Assembly (NCBI GenBank): GCA_905250075.1
Contig: CAJNOP010000086.1
Coordinates: forward strand, 558,440 to 622,439
Direction: 5' to 3'
Length of the DNA: 64,000 bases
From: Rotaria sp. Silwood1
Taxonomy: Eukaryota > Rotifera > Eurotatoria > Philodinida > Philodinidae
Shown: piece after piece, positions 23,734 through 37,600 of the stretch
Numbering within the stretch: the first letter of the stretch is position 1
How the letters are laid out: every line of letters begins with the position of its first letter
Notes under the pieces: model-generated
The model's input: the letters and a program-made list of their open reading frames with translations, nothing else
Databases searched by the model: none
What the model was told of the DNA's origin: nothing
Program-made: the position numbers and the translations under genes

Positions 23734-26700
23734 ATGTACTACGACGAATTTGCTGTAAAAGAGAAGTTATCTCTTCGATCTTTACTTGAAGTACTTTCCG
23801 ATGTACTTTATCGATATTCAAAACAAGATCCATCTCTTCAACAACCTTTACGTTCGATTTTATCGATTAACAATCAACAAAAGTAAAAAAAAAATTTTTC
23901 TTCAATTGATAATTTATAATCGAATTATCTAGTGCACTTTTAAATTTACCATGTATTGATATTCATCGTGGTTATATGTGTGTAAAAACATTAACAAGTT
24001 TTCCAGAAAGTTTACCAGCTATTGATGGTACTGTATCATTATTTGATTCAAATAATGGTCGTTTACTTTTGGTATGAGAATAATAATTTACTAATTTACT
24101 AATTTATATTTATAATATTTTAGATAGCTGATGCAAAAGAAATAACTGCACGACGTACAGCTACTGTTTCGTTTCTTGCTACACAAGTATAATTTAATTA
24201 TTATTATTATTTGTTTTTATTGATTTGATAAATTTTAGTTATTAGCATTTAAAAAATGGAAAAATAATCAAAATGAAAATGCAATATTAACTATTCTTGG
24301 TTGTGGTGTTCAAGGACGAGCTCATCTTGATGTTTTTACTGAATTATTTAAATGGAATAAAGTATAAGAAAATACTTTTTTTTTTTTTGATATATTATTT
24401 TGAAAAATAATATATTTCTTGAAAGATTTATTTATGGAGTCGAAATAAAAAACATGCTATTAATTTACAATCAGAATATTCATCAAAATTAAATAATATC
24501 GAATTATTAAAAGATTTAAATGATAATCATCTTCAACAATCCGATGTTATTTGTACATGTACAGCAAGTGAAGAAGCTTTAATAGGTCTTCAACAAGTAA
24601 AAAAAGGCGTACATATTAATGGTAATTCACTAATATACTATATTCAATTTTTGAAAAACTTGTATTTTGATTCAAAACTTTATGTGTATATAGAGAGGAC
24701 TCGACCTTTTTTCATGGATAATATATGCATTAATCACATATGAATAGGAACTCAAAGTATATTAGAATATTATATAGTATGTAAAAATTCATTGAATTTG
24801 AAAGAATTTTTCCATCGTGAGTCCATATCAATTGTACGAAGAGAACACAAGTTATATTTTCGTACCTAAAAACTTCTTAAAAGTGAATTGTCTATAATGT
24901 AATATGCATATTTAAGGGTACCCCCCCCCCTCTTCGGTGACCAAAAACTCGATTTCGAGCTGAGCCTAAGATATAATAGCCTGAAGTACCACATGCAACT
25001 AGAGACATTATTCGACTCTAAATATCTTACTTTTACATAGTTATGAGATCGAGAAAAATTTTTTTTTCATAGTAATCGTATGTAAATTTTTTTCTATTAC
25101 TTAGTGTTCTGTAAAACAGCGATTTTCTAGATCTTGACTGCTTACAACCCCCTGTTTAGTTTGTCCGATCGAGCTGAAAATTTCACCACTACTGCTTCGA
25201 AGTATTTCCCAGAGGTAAAATCAAGCGTTTTCATTTTTGACGTTTCTGCTCGCAGTTACCGGATTATGAAAGTCAAGATCTGAAGCGCAAACTCAAATCT
25301 TGGCGTATTTCGCTTATAAAAAAGAAAGAAAGTAAGATTTTTGGAAATCCTTAAATTTACCTCTGGGAAATAGTGTTAGGCGTCTATAAACAAAATTTCA
25401 GCCCAATCGGACAAACTTTAAGGGGGGTCGTAATGTGTCAGGATGTGGACCTCTGGAAAACCAGAGTTTTCAAAAAAACTCCATAAAAACCTATTTTAAA
25501 TTTTTTTTCCTCGAACATGTATCTCGTTATTTTTGATGCTCTATCTGTGCTGAAAATTTGAGCTTGATCGGTTGTACCGTCTTCGAGAACTAGAAAGTGT
25601 CAAAAAAGAGGGGGGGGGGTACCCTTAAACTCTTTATAATAAATTATTTTTATTTCCAAATATTACATTCGAAGTATATTGAAAATATTTCAGAAAGTGG
25701 TTTTTCAAAAATTGAAAACACAAGCTATTTACCATTAGAAGAATTTTCTCCGAGTTTTAAATTATTTTTCGACTGATATGATGTTCATTTCATGAGTAAT
25801 ATTAGAATTCAGAATGATATCATTTTCTGGACTTTTCAACAAAAAAAAAACTCATAATAAGCTTAATGAATTGTGCAATTAGTATTTCCTTTTCTAAAGA
25901 TGTAAATACATAAACAAAATTTGCTCTAATCCCATTAAGAATTTTCTTAATGGAAAATTTCAATTCGAAATTCAAAAATTACTTTTTGTTGAAAAAAAAT
26001 AAGATTTTCATATGTCAACAATGAAGGTCAAAAAAAACCAAATCATTCTAGACTTTTCATCAAATTTTGTTCAGTATTGTATATTTAATCAGAATATGAA
26101 TTTTTCTAATCATGTTCTTGTAAACATCTATTTATTGTGATAATCAATGATTTGATATAATATTCATTTAAATATATTTATTGAAATCAATTAATAGACT
26201 GTAGTTTGAGACTTTGCTTTAACATTATTATTCATTAGATTTCTATATTCTAATAAATTAATAGAACATATACTTTCTAGTTCTATTAAATAACCTAACA
26301 ATCCTTTTTTTTTGTGGTATCTATACGATCAAAAGTATAGAAAAATTATAGAACAGATTTTTATCTTCATTTTTTTGTAAAAAGTCCAGTTGTCGAGCAT
26401 TTCAAACAGCGAAGAAATCTAAGATGTACGGAAACGTTAAAATTAAAGATTCTAGTGCGAGAAAGACGCAAAATAAGTCAATGGAACACATGTCAAGATT
26501 TACAAAAGAATTTTTTGCTTATTTTCATGTCGACACATTTTATTCATTGAAATATGAATAAAAATCAAAATAGTAAACAGTGATTCATAGCCTATTTCAT
26601 ATTGGTAGAATAATAGTGAAAAATATTTAGTTATTTGCTTTGTCAATATTGATTTAGTTATTAATTAGTGTTTAGTAATTTCATTTCATAATATAGCTTT

Positions 26701-27976
26701 GCATGTTCGAGTTTTTTTATACATTCATCATACTTAACGATGTATGATTGCTTCATTCATCACTGCCAAGAGTCAAAAGAGAAAGTTGAAAGATTGTAAA
26801 AACTCAAATCTTTTTGAAAAAAATAAGTGCGTTATTTTCTTCTATGTGATATCTTTAAGTGTCATTATAAAATCAATAAACTATAGTGTATTCGAGACTA
26901 GACACATTTTAATCTATCTAACAAGCTATAAGTCACAAGATCGATAAATTTGCTCACAATTACTTTTTTATGAGGGTATTGACTCTCGAAAATAAACTTT
27001 TTACTGTCTATCCGATTTCAATTTATGGATCAAAAGTATCTTTTTAATGGACAAAATTTTCAAAATAAGGATACAAACTAACATATCAGGATAGTCTCGA
27101 TTTTTTAAATATCTCTGCATTGGTTTTATAAAAAAAAAAAAGAAGTTTTTTTTCGAAAAATTCTCAAATTTGTATTCAAAAAACCAATTGCTAATTAAAT
27201 TTTGCGATCTACCTATCTCTGTCTGCTATATAATATAAAAGAATTACGACGTTTATATTCATATATTCGTCAAGCTTTATTAGATGGCGTAAATGTCATA
27301 CTATTCTTATATGTAAATATCATGTCAAAGTTGTGGTCATAATTCCTTATACGTAGATGTGGGATAGAGCGAGACCTCTATCTTATCCACAGGCCACACC
27401 CCAAATATGTGCAATGAATTCAACACTAAAGAAATTAATATAAAATTAATTTTCGTGTTATAAAGCTACAAAAGTTTCCATAGAATATAAATTCATATTC
27501 TTCAGATGGAAGATCTTTTGAAAATTAAAGTCCATTGCAAAAACTATCCGACTGTCGAGAAATTTCGAATAGTTAACTTTTCTGATGAAAGAAATTTTGA
27601 AAATGATTTAAAATTTTTTTGTTATTGTTCTTTAGCTGTTGGTTCATTTCGTGCAACAATGCGTGAATTAGCTGATGATCTTATGTTATCATCAGATACA
27701 AGTGTTATTGTTGATAGTAAAGAAAGTGCAATGAAAGAAGCAGGCGAAATAATTCAATCAAATGTTTGATTTTTTTTATTTTTTTTGTATAATAAAATTT
27801 GATTTATGATTTTAATTTAGGCTAAAATTATAGCTGAATTAGGAGAATTAATTCAAAATGATAAATTTTGTTATGATATATCTAATGAAAAAATAACAAT
27901 TTTTAAATCTGTTGGCATTGCTATTGAAGATCTTGCAGCAGCAATTGTTCTTTATGAATCATTAAAAAAAAAATAA
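23734..27976 (+). CDS. Ornithine cyclodeaminase / mu-crystallin family protein, seven exons
   Basis: Exons: 23734-23882, 23933-24071, 24124-24186, 24239-24361, 24426-24621, 27636-27763, 27821-27976, joined in phase to 317 residues, the usual size for the family. Recognisable parts are the substrate region GYMCVKTLTSFP, the IDGTVSLFDSNNGRLLL strand pair, ADAKEITARRTATVSFLAT, the NAD(P)-binding GCGVQGRAH, CTCTASEEA, and, across the large intron, HINAVGSFRATMRELADD. The end FKSVGIAIEDLAAA is characteristic. Family members are ornithine cyclodeaminase (ornithine to proline plus ammonia) and the animal ketimine reductase mu-crystallin (CRYM). Animal origin and intron content favour CRYM-like ketimine reductase, but substrate is not decidable here. 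Intron 5 is about 3.0 kb, against 50-60 bases for the others, because it contains a TTAA-flanked mobile element and surrounding AT-rich DNA. Confidence 0.88.
24916..25624. mobile_element. TTAA-flanked inverted-repeat element (piggyBac-like MITE) inside an intron, 709 bp
   Basis: It begins TTAA|GGGTACCCCCCCCCCTCTT and ends, inverted, with the same GGGTACCCCCCCCCCTCTT and TTAA (24912-24915 and 25625-25628). The interior folds back as well: blocks such as TTTGTCCGATC...GCTGAAATTT and TTTCCCAGAGGTAAA on the left recur inverted on the right. TTAA target sites suggest a piggyBac-type origin, although the G-run ends are not the classic termini. No transposase is present. It lies in the sense intron of the cyclodeaminase-like gene with intact splice sites on both sides. 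Confidence 0.75.
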
Positions 27977-30463
27977 ATGCGAGTGATTTTTCGATTTTTT
28001 TAAAATCTTTATGATTAATTTAAATTGTAATTTGTCTTCTTTTGATTTAATTAAAAATAAATTGTAATTTGAAGAATTGTTTTTTTTTTATAGATATATT
28101 GATATTATTGTTTTTCATCTATTACAATAATTAACAATGAATAGAATAATTTGTAAACATCGGTAAGAAGAAATTTAAATTTTCATAGATTAGCTAACAA
28201 TTTTTCGATCTTAAAATAATTGAATTTTTTTTTTTTATTTTCAATAAATTTTCTGTATTAATCTTGATTGTTGAATAATTTTATTAGATTAATACATAAT
28301 AAAATTCGATATGGTGAATAAGAAACTAAGTTGATCTAGAAATACATCCATTATATAACAAAATCTAATCATATAAATATTGTACTATTCGTAACGCCTA
28401 AATAATTATGAAATTCATGACGTTATATTGATGAATAATATAATTAAATGTTTTGAATACTATGAGAAAATTTATTTTAATTTTATTCATTCAATCATCA
28501 TTCTTTTATTACTCACTAGAATATCTATCATAGTTTGGTTGAAATTATAAAAATTTGTATTTATAAAAACATCGAGCATCATATTAATCATCTAACATCG
28601 TAAAATACCAAATAACCTATATATCTATATTTAAATAAACATATTTTATTAATATTCTCTTGCTATTTTATAATTAAATAAAATATCTAATCAAAATGAT
28701 TGAGGAAATAAATTTTTTAAAAGTTATATGAAAATCAAAAACAACCATTTAATATTGTATTCTTGTTTACTTAACATATAAAATAACTTTCTTTTATGCG
28801 TAATAATAAATAAGACGTATATCAACGATAACGTTTTCTGTTATTGATAGTAAGATATAAGTCGTCACATACTATTTAGCATTACTATAAATGGTTATGT
28901 TTGTCCGACAAATAAACAAACCTGTTAACGTTATTGTAATATATAAGTTCGATTCTATAAAAAGTCATACTATTATTGATATTTTTCTTTTTAAAAAAAA
29001 TACAAAATACTTTCGATTTATTTGATTTAATTGATATAAACTATTGTTATATAGATTAATATTTTATACTTTTGAAAAAAATAAAACGATATTTACACTT
29101 GTTTATAATTTGATAAACAAAACATGTTTGTTCTTATTTTTTTTATTTTGACATGGATTAATTTGTGGCGAAAAAGAAAAATAACCTCCACATTCTTAAT
29201 GTTCTCTTCTTCATTACCTTTAGAAATCGAGTGAAAACGTGAGAAGACAGTAAGAGGGAGTGGCTAGTATTGTTCTTATCTAATACAACTTGAAATTTCA
29301 AATTATTTCCATTGAATTTAACTTTCAAGTTCTATACTACTATAATTATTAAATATGTGATGTATACAGGTGAACAACGATATTTATGTAATGTATGGTT
29401 TTTTTCCCATAAACAAAAAAAAATCCCTTAGACACTTTTATTCGCTTTCTCTGCATTGATTCAAAAGCAAAAATGTCCCTCATATTCGTTTTCAATGTTT
29501 GGACAATATTTAATATCATATAATCTAGTTCTTTTTTTTTTTTATCATCAAGGGTCTGGAAAAAAAAACAGCACAGGTTATTGTAATCATCGAATGTAAA
29601 TACTACACTATTGTGATAAGACATAGATGTTAAATAACAAAAGATATATATATATTTTCTTTTTTTGTTTTCGTATAAACAGTAATCTATTGTAAATGAA
29701 CATCCGTAATCTTCAACTATTATTTGTATAGGTAGTTGTTTTTTTTTTTAATTGCAGAATTACCAAGGACATTCAGGTACCTTGATAGAAAACATGTGTG
29801 CACTTTTTTCCTTCGATATTTAATGTGCACTTTTTCTTTTACGCATCACGCCATCATATCTATACCTCTTGATAGCATATAAAATCACGAGGTACATTTG
29901 ACCGCCATAAGTCACGAGTTTTATTCATACTATCAGAAAACGAAAACAATAATAAAGAGCGAGGGGTGTGCCGGCTGACGCACAGAACATTTTTTACTAT
30001 TTTTCTTTTTCCGTTCTTTTTCCTTTCTTCTTAACTACAAAAGCAATGACGCCATTACTAATCATGTAATCGATCGTAGACGTTTATATGTAATACATCT
30101 ACATGCAAACCTCTAGCATACCCATTCTTTTTTTTTTATATATATTTGCACTCGTAGATAGCGTAAATGAAGGGACTACTAATACTTCTTTTTTTGTAGT
30201 ATTTTCTTTGCTGACTCCCACGAAGGAGAAAGATGAAAAACAAATGTATGTAGTAAGAAATATGCTTTGTGTACTAATGAATAATTGTATCGTATAAACG
30301 TTATTGTCATCTATATTATAATCGTTTTTTTTTATTGCTACCTTTTTTTTTTTTGTTAGTGTTTACAAAAAACAAGTTACTATTATTATTATACTTATTT
30401 AATTTTTCGTTTTAGTACCATATATAAATGGTATATTTTTATTAAAAATAGAATATAGTCAAC
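27977..30463. other. AT-rich intergenic region, no gene seen
   Basis: About 2.5 kb between the cyclodeaminase-like gene and lipin. Poly-T runs and short AT-rich frames only. An acceptor-like GAATATAG lies at about 30451-30458, directly before the lipin ATG. Confidence 0.5.
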
Positions 30464-33400
30464 ATGACTTCATTTTATCGTATTTTTGGTTCGATTAAAT
30501 CGGTTTACAACAATATTAATCCGTCCACACTTACTGGTGCAATTGATATTATTGTTGTTAAACAAGAAGATGGAACACTTCGATGTACTCCATTTCATGT
30601 TCGTTTTGGTAAATTAGGTGTTCTACGGAATCAACAAAATAAGGTAAAAAACATAAATATTTAATTAAATTATTTAAATTTTGTTCTAAAGGTATATATA
30701 ACTATCAATGGTAATCCAATTGAAGATTTATATATGGAATTAGGTCCAGCTGGTGAAGCTCTATTTGTTGAAGAAGAAACTGTAAAATAAAATCTTTTAA
30801 ATTTTTTATTTTTTAAATTAAAATTAGATCATTTTTTTGTTTTAGACTACACAAAATCTTTCACCAAGTCGTCATTTAGAACCATCAGATAGTAATATAT
30901 TTCTTGATCCTGATAGTGCTATATTAACAGATTCTCATCCTCAATTATCAAATATTGATTGTTCACCACAAATCATTAATAAACAACTTGATGAAGAAAA
31001 AGCACATGAAAATAATGAAACAACACCAAAATATGCTTATGAACATCCATCAATACCATCTGTTAATGTTGATGTATTAAATTCTAATGTATCTATATCA
31101 AATCGTCGTCGTTCAAAACGACGTATATCAAATCGTAATGAACAAATAAATAAAGATTTAAATGAAGATGACGATGAAGAAGTTGAAAAAATATTTTCAT
31201 CAAAACAAGATTCTTCACATTTACGTCAACGTGCTTCAACTTCTATATCTATGAATGAGAAATTAACTGATCATAGAAATGATGAAAAAATAAATACATC
31301 ATTAAAACTTTCACGTAAACATAGTGCAAGTGAAACTGATATGCTTTTATTTCAAATTGATGATGAAAAACAATCCGAATCATCTACACCATTTGTTGAT
31401 GCACATAGTCGAATGAATAGTATTGATAGTCGAAAAAAATTATTAATTATTCCACCGAAAATGTCAAATGGTATAGATAATGATGATGAAGAAAATTATA
31501 GTAGTAGTTTAGAAGATGATGATCAAGATGAAAATGATGAAAGACATACAAGAACATTATCAAATCCAATAGCAATTGAACCAAAACCAATATTAAATGA
31601 TTCATTACCAATAACTGAAGAATCAAATTCAATAATGAATACAATTTTTTCTCAATCAGCACCAATAGCAAATGATGATGCTACTGTTCCTATTCGACTG
31701 ACTCAATCAACTGATTCAGCACCATTTTATTTAAATGAAGATTTTTCACCAACATCAGCATTTGAAAAGTAAATAATAGTTTGTTTTTTTTTTTGTATTT
31801 AATTTTAAAAAAGTAATATAATGTTTGTTTGTTTTTTTAAAGTCCTATATCTCTTCGACCAGCAAGTCCACAATCTGATACAGAATATGAATTAGATAAA
31901 TCATCACAACAATCAGTAAGAAATAGTCGAAGAAATTCTGCATGGCGATGGAAATGGGGTGAACTTCCTGAACAAAGACGAAGTGTATTTAGATATTTTT
32001 GGCCATCATCTTCATCACCAAAACCAAATACACCTAAAGAAGGAATATATCTTGATGATATAACAAATAATAAATGTGATGATCGTTCACGGTATTTACC
32101 TCAAATGTAAGTTTATTTTATTTTCATATATATATATATATATATGTATTTAATTTAAATAAGGGATTATCATCTTAATCAATCAAGAACTCCAAATGAT
32201 GATGATGAAGAATCTGGAACAGGAAATTCAATACCAAATTCTCCAGTTCGAGATTATGAAACTTTGTATGTAAAAAAAAAAATTTTTTTTTTTTTTTTGT
32301 AATTTTAAATATCAAAAAGATGAAATATGTAGTTGTTTTTTTTTGTTTTGAATAAATTTCATTTTATTTTAGTTATCTTCTCGGTGATGTACAACTTTCA
32401 TTATGTGGAAATATTGATAAACCATCATTAATAACAGATGATTTATTTAATGCACATCTTATTTCATATGAAAAATTTGCTAATAATCCATCAATTATTA
32501 ATGATCCAAATTTAGTTGTACGTATTGGTGGAAAGTATGTAATAATGAACATAGAAAATAAAAAAACAAAATTTTTTTGTTCAAATAATTGATTTCTATT
32601 TTTTAGATATCATAATTGGAGTGTAGCTTCAGCACTTATTGCTTCGGCTAGTGTCTATCATAAACAATTACCACCTGAAACAATTGAACAATTACAAAAA
32701 AAACATATGACATCAACTACATCACGTACAACAGGTGGTATTAGTTTATGGCCATTTTCTGGCAAAAGTGTAAATATAAAATTTTATATTTGGAAAAAAC
32801 ATTGTTTTTTTCCTATATTAATGTCGAATAGTCGTCTAACACAAAAAATGAAAATATTCCATCAGCATCATCACAAGCATTGGCTGTTGTTGTTAAATCT
32901 GAAATTGTTCCAACTATATTACAAAATGATAATTCTAATCGAAAGAATTCGTATGTTATTTTATTTTATATTATTAGTTTATATCAGTTTTTTTTCCTAT
33001 GCATAGTAATGATAGTGGACAAGAAGATCATGAAGTAAGAAATTTAACAAATAAAATGGAAAATCAACAAATAACTTCAACAAAAAAGAAAACTATGATT
33101 TTAACATCTGATCAATTAAAACGACTTAATCTTAAAACTGGTATGAATCATATGGAATTTAGTGTTACAACAGCTTTACAAGGTACAACTGTTGTTGAAG
33201 CAAATATATTCTTTTATGATCATAATACTAAATTTGTTATATCAGATATTGATGGTACTATAACAAAGTAAATTTCTATTATAAAAAAAGAAAAATTAAT
33301 ATAATTTTATAACAAAACATTTATATATTTATTTAAGATCTGATGTTTTTGGTCATATATTTCCATTATTTGGTAAAGATTGGTCACATGATGGTATCGC

Positions 33401-34288
33401 AGAATTTTTTCAAGCTATTCAAGACAATGGTTATCAATTTATTTATTTATCTGCCCGTGCTATTGGACAAAGTCGTGTAACAAGAAATTTTATACGCAAT
33501 ATAAAACAATGTGGTTTTGCATTACCTATTGGTCCGTTACTTATATCACCTGATACATTAGTTACTGCGCTATATAGGTTTGTTTATTTAATAAAACACA
33601 GAACTTTTTATACTGAATAATCGTTTGTGTTTTTTTTTATAGGGAAGTAATTGCAAGAACACCCGAAGATTTTAAAATTGAATGTTTAAAAAACATAGCA
33701 AGTTTATTTCCAGGTAAAAATCCATTTTATGCAGGTTTTGGTAATCGATTAAATGTAAGAATAACATATTTCAAAGTTTTATATTGTTTTATGAATCTTT
33801 TTTTTTCGTAAAGGATCAATGGGCATATACAGCTGTTGGAATACCAGAAACTCGTATATTTACAATTAATCCACGTGGTGAAGTTGTTCGACAAAAATTA
33901 TCTCAAGTATTATGTACTTCGTATGTGTTAAAATTTCTTTAACTTCTTCTTTATTTTTTTGAATGTTTTCTGTTTTTTTTAAAGATATAAAAATTTACAT
34001 GAAGTAGTTGATCAAGTATTTCCTCCAATGGATGCATTTTCTGCAAGTGAAGAATATTCATCATTTACATTTTGGCGTAATCAACCAACAATAGATTCAT
34101 TAGAAGATGAAATGCGTCAACATGTAGACGAAATTCAAATACGACAAAAAACTAAAGGCAAAGGATCATCAACAATACAAATGAGTTCTTCACCAAAAGC
34201 AACTCCAACAACAACATTAACAAAAGGAGCCGGTGAAAAAGTATTAACAATCGCTCAAGCTACAGAAAATACAGTGAAAAAACCATAG
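30464..34288 (+). CDS. Lipin, Mg-dependent phosphatidate phosphatase, thirteen exons
   Basis: Exons: 30464-30643, 30692-30781, 30846-31768, 31843-32106, 32164-32265, 32373-32534, 32607-32769, 32832-32950, 33007-33267, 33338-33577, 33643-33754, 33814-33920, 33985-34288; 1008 residues. The N-LIP domain is at the start ([20 protein letters not shown] ... [10 protein letters not shown]). A long acidic, Ser-rich middle in exon 3 includes a basic NLS-like RRRSKRR. The C-LIP/HAD domain has the catalytic DIDGT at 748-752 and, just after, [12 protein letters not shown], which corresponds to the LxxIL-type co-activator motif of vertebrate lipins. [10 protein letters not shown] and GNRLNDQWAY follow. 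The enzyme converts phosphatidate to diacylglycerol for triglyceride and phospholipid synthesis, and family members also act in the nucleus. All introns are GT-AG and nearly all are under 110 bases. It is the first of five closely spaced + strand genes. Confidence 0.93.
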
Positions 34289-34638
34289 ATAATAAAAACA
34301 ATGTTTTTATATAATATAATATTGTTTCCTATTGTTTGATCAATATCAATATGTCAGATGATAATAAACAAAAACTTTGTATAATTTCATTCCTCTGTTT
34401 TATTTTCATTGCTTTGTTTTTTTTCTTGTTTCATGTACAACTATGATTGTTTGTTTCGTTTCTGACCATTGATAAATCTATGTTTTTTGTTCTTTCATCA
34501 GTATTTTTAAGTTTGTGCCTTTGTGTTTGATTTATTTTTTTGTTTTTCAAGGAAAAGATAAAACAAAAACAAAAAAAAGATACAAAATAAAAAATTCAAG
34601 ATATTTCAGCATATGGCATAGACATATTTAATTTATAG
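34289..34638. other. Short intergenic spacer between lipin and DHX37
   Basis: 350 bases, T-rich. It ends in TTTAATTTATAG placed directly before the ATG of DHX37, an acceptor-like arrangement. Confidence 0.5.
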
Positions 34639-37600
34639 ATGAAACCATCTCGTTTAGCACGTCGTTTTAATAAAAAAGGTCGTCAACAAAAAAAAATTGT
34701 TATTGAACAAAATCCATCAACAAATGTATTTTGTTTCTTTTTTTTTTACTTTTTCTTTTTTCATACAATTTTTATTTCAATCAGGTTATTGTTGAAGGAG
34801 AAACAACAACAGCTGACAATAATTCAATTTTACCATCAAAAAAACGAGTAACTCATTCTGTTAGTCAAACAGCAACATCTATCAAACGTAAATTATCAAA
34901 AAAAGAACGTAAACGTCTAGAAAAAGTGCTTGATGTTAAAAAGAAAAAAGCTAAAGTAAACAAAGAGAATTCATAAATTGATGTTAATTTTAACATTTAT
35001 TTATTTATTTTTTTCTCATAGCGAGTTGAATTACTTGATAAATTAGGACAAATACAAATTTCGAATGATGAATTAGCTCTTCTTCATTCAGTAAAAAATA
35101 TTGGTAGCAAAACTAAACGGTAATTTTTTTTTTTAAATCTAAAAGATTAGTTTTTTTTTTTTATTTTATTGTTTTTATTCAGTCAACCGATTGATACTCA
35201 AGTTTCAACAATAAATTCTTCTACTTCAATTAATTTTAATCAACGTTCTAGAAAACGTCCAGCTCAAGTATCTACAGAAATAATTCAAAAGTTAGTTAGT
35301 CACAAATCTTCATTTATAATAAGGTAATTTTTTTTTGACTTTATTCAGTGATTCAGAAACAAGTTCAAATGAAGATGATGATGAAACTATTAATGATGAA
35401 GAGATTCGTAAAGCCTTACATCCTTCTCAACCAACAACAGCACCTATACCTCCACCTCCGATTAAACGACAACAACGTCAAAGTAGTACAAGTAGTGTTG
35501 AAGAAACAAAAGTCGATATTCCAGCTCGACCACATGCTAATGTTCAAGTTGAACGTAGCGAAGAAATTCAAGTAATACGTTCACAATTACCAATTATTAC
35601 TGAAGAACAAGCTATTATGGAAGCTATTCATGATAATCTTGTTGTTCTTATTTGTGGAGAAACTGGTAAAGAGATTTATATTAAGCCCTTCTCTTCCCCC
35701 CGACCTCAACAAACGATCTTGAGTTAGATATATTCAATTTGCATTAAACGATCCTCTTTCTGGATTCGATGAACTAGAATACTACATATGTGACTTCGTA
35801 GAGCATTGTTGGCACATCCGATAGTATATGAATCATACACATTGTGATTTTGTAGGATCTTCTAAGATAAACTTATGCAATTATGAATTATTCTTTACAA
35901 ACTGATATAAATAACATATTTTTATAAATGAAAAAAGAATTTTTTGACTTTCGGACTCTTGAAGGCGTGTACATGAATATGAAAAATTATTATTTTTGCA
36001 ATGCATATAAAATATTTACGGATTCTTCTCAAGTTTCTGACATAGATTAAATCTGGATACTCTGAATAAATATTTGAAAACAAAATAATAGAAATTACAG
36101 ACCCCCTCCAGGGCTCCGGAGGATTAAAAAAACATTTTCCCGCTTATAAATGAGTTATTTATAGCAGTTCATCAGGAGAGCTGTGATGATTATCGGTACA
36201 TATTCTAGAAGACAATGAGTTTCTCCTATTCAGAAAGATGTTATGTATGAAACATATAAGGCTTGATCGTATGAAATTTTTTGAGAAAATTTCACTTTTA
36301 TAATCACTGGTTCTTTAATATAGTGTTGAACACATTGGAATTTTAAATAATCTAGATCTAAGAAAAGGGACCAGTTTTAAAGTATGAAGAAAGTAGTGAT
36401 AAACACTATTGAATATAGAAAATTAAAGAGCGCTCGCAACTGTGTCAAATAAAGTTTAGAAATAAAATTTGCATATTTTTATCTGAGAATGTTTAACAAA
36501 AAAAAAAAAACGAGGTTCCAAATAAAACATCATATCATTTATTAAAAATCAAAACAAGAAAATTGAAGAATTTTGATTTTTTTTTTTTTTCTTCATTCTA
36601 TTAAGGTAGTGGTAAAACAACTCAATTACCTCAATTTCTTTATGAAGCTGGTTATACTCTTGATGGTAAAATGATTGGTATAACTGAACCACGACGTGTT
36701 GCTGCTATATCAATGGCATTACGTGTTGCACATGAATTAAATTTAACAAATGAGTTAGTTTTTATTATTATTATTAGTTTTAAATAAATTATTTTTCTAT
36801 TTTTCTAGTCAAGTATCATATCAAATACGTTATGAAGGTACATATAAAAAAGAAACAACATGTATTAAATTTATGACCGATGGAGTTTTATTAAAAGAAG
36901 TTCAAAATGATTTTTTATTAACAAATTATAGTTGTATATTGATTGATGAAGCTCATGAACGTAGTGTTGCAACTGATGTTTTAATTGGTTTATTATCACG
37001 TATTGTACCAATACGTTGTCGACGAAATGATCCACTTCGTCTTGTTATTATGTCAGCTACAATGCGTATTGAAGAATTTATTAATAATAGACATTTATTT
37101 AAATTAAAACCAAAAATTATTAATATTGATGCAAGACAATATCCAGTTACAATACATTTTAATAAACATACACCAAAAAATTATCTTAATGAAGTTTATA
37201 AAAAAGTTTGTAAAATTCATCGACAATTACCATCCGGTGGTATTCTTATTTTTGTTACTGGTCAACAAGAAGTTAAAACATTATGTCATCAATTGAAAAA
37301 GAAATTTCCTATGAAAACACAAATAGAAAATGATGGTAAAATTTATTTCGAATACGACAGATGGAACGTCCAAAAGTTTGTTTTTTTGTTTCTCGACAGT
37401 ATTGTCCCTAATGAGTAATGCAGTTCTGTATTTTGATTGAGGGTGTGTCTCAGTAAGAAACATCTATAACCACACCCACATCCACACCCTTTTTGTTATG
37501 GAAACTAAGCGAGTGAAATGCAATAAGTCGGTTACTGTACTTTGTACAGTTAGTTACGTTTCAGTCATTGAGATTTAGAAGGTGAAAAAGTTTCTTCCGC

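Noticed and set aside
31447-31671. Minus-strand leucine/histidine-rich frame
   Set aside because: Shadow of the acidic, Asp/Glu/Asn-rich middle exon of lipin on the opposite strand.
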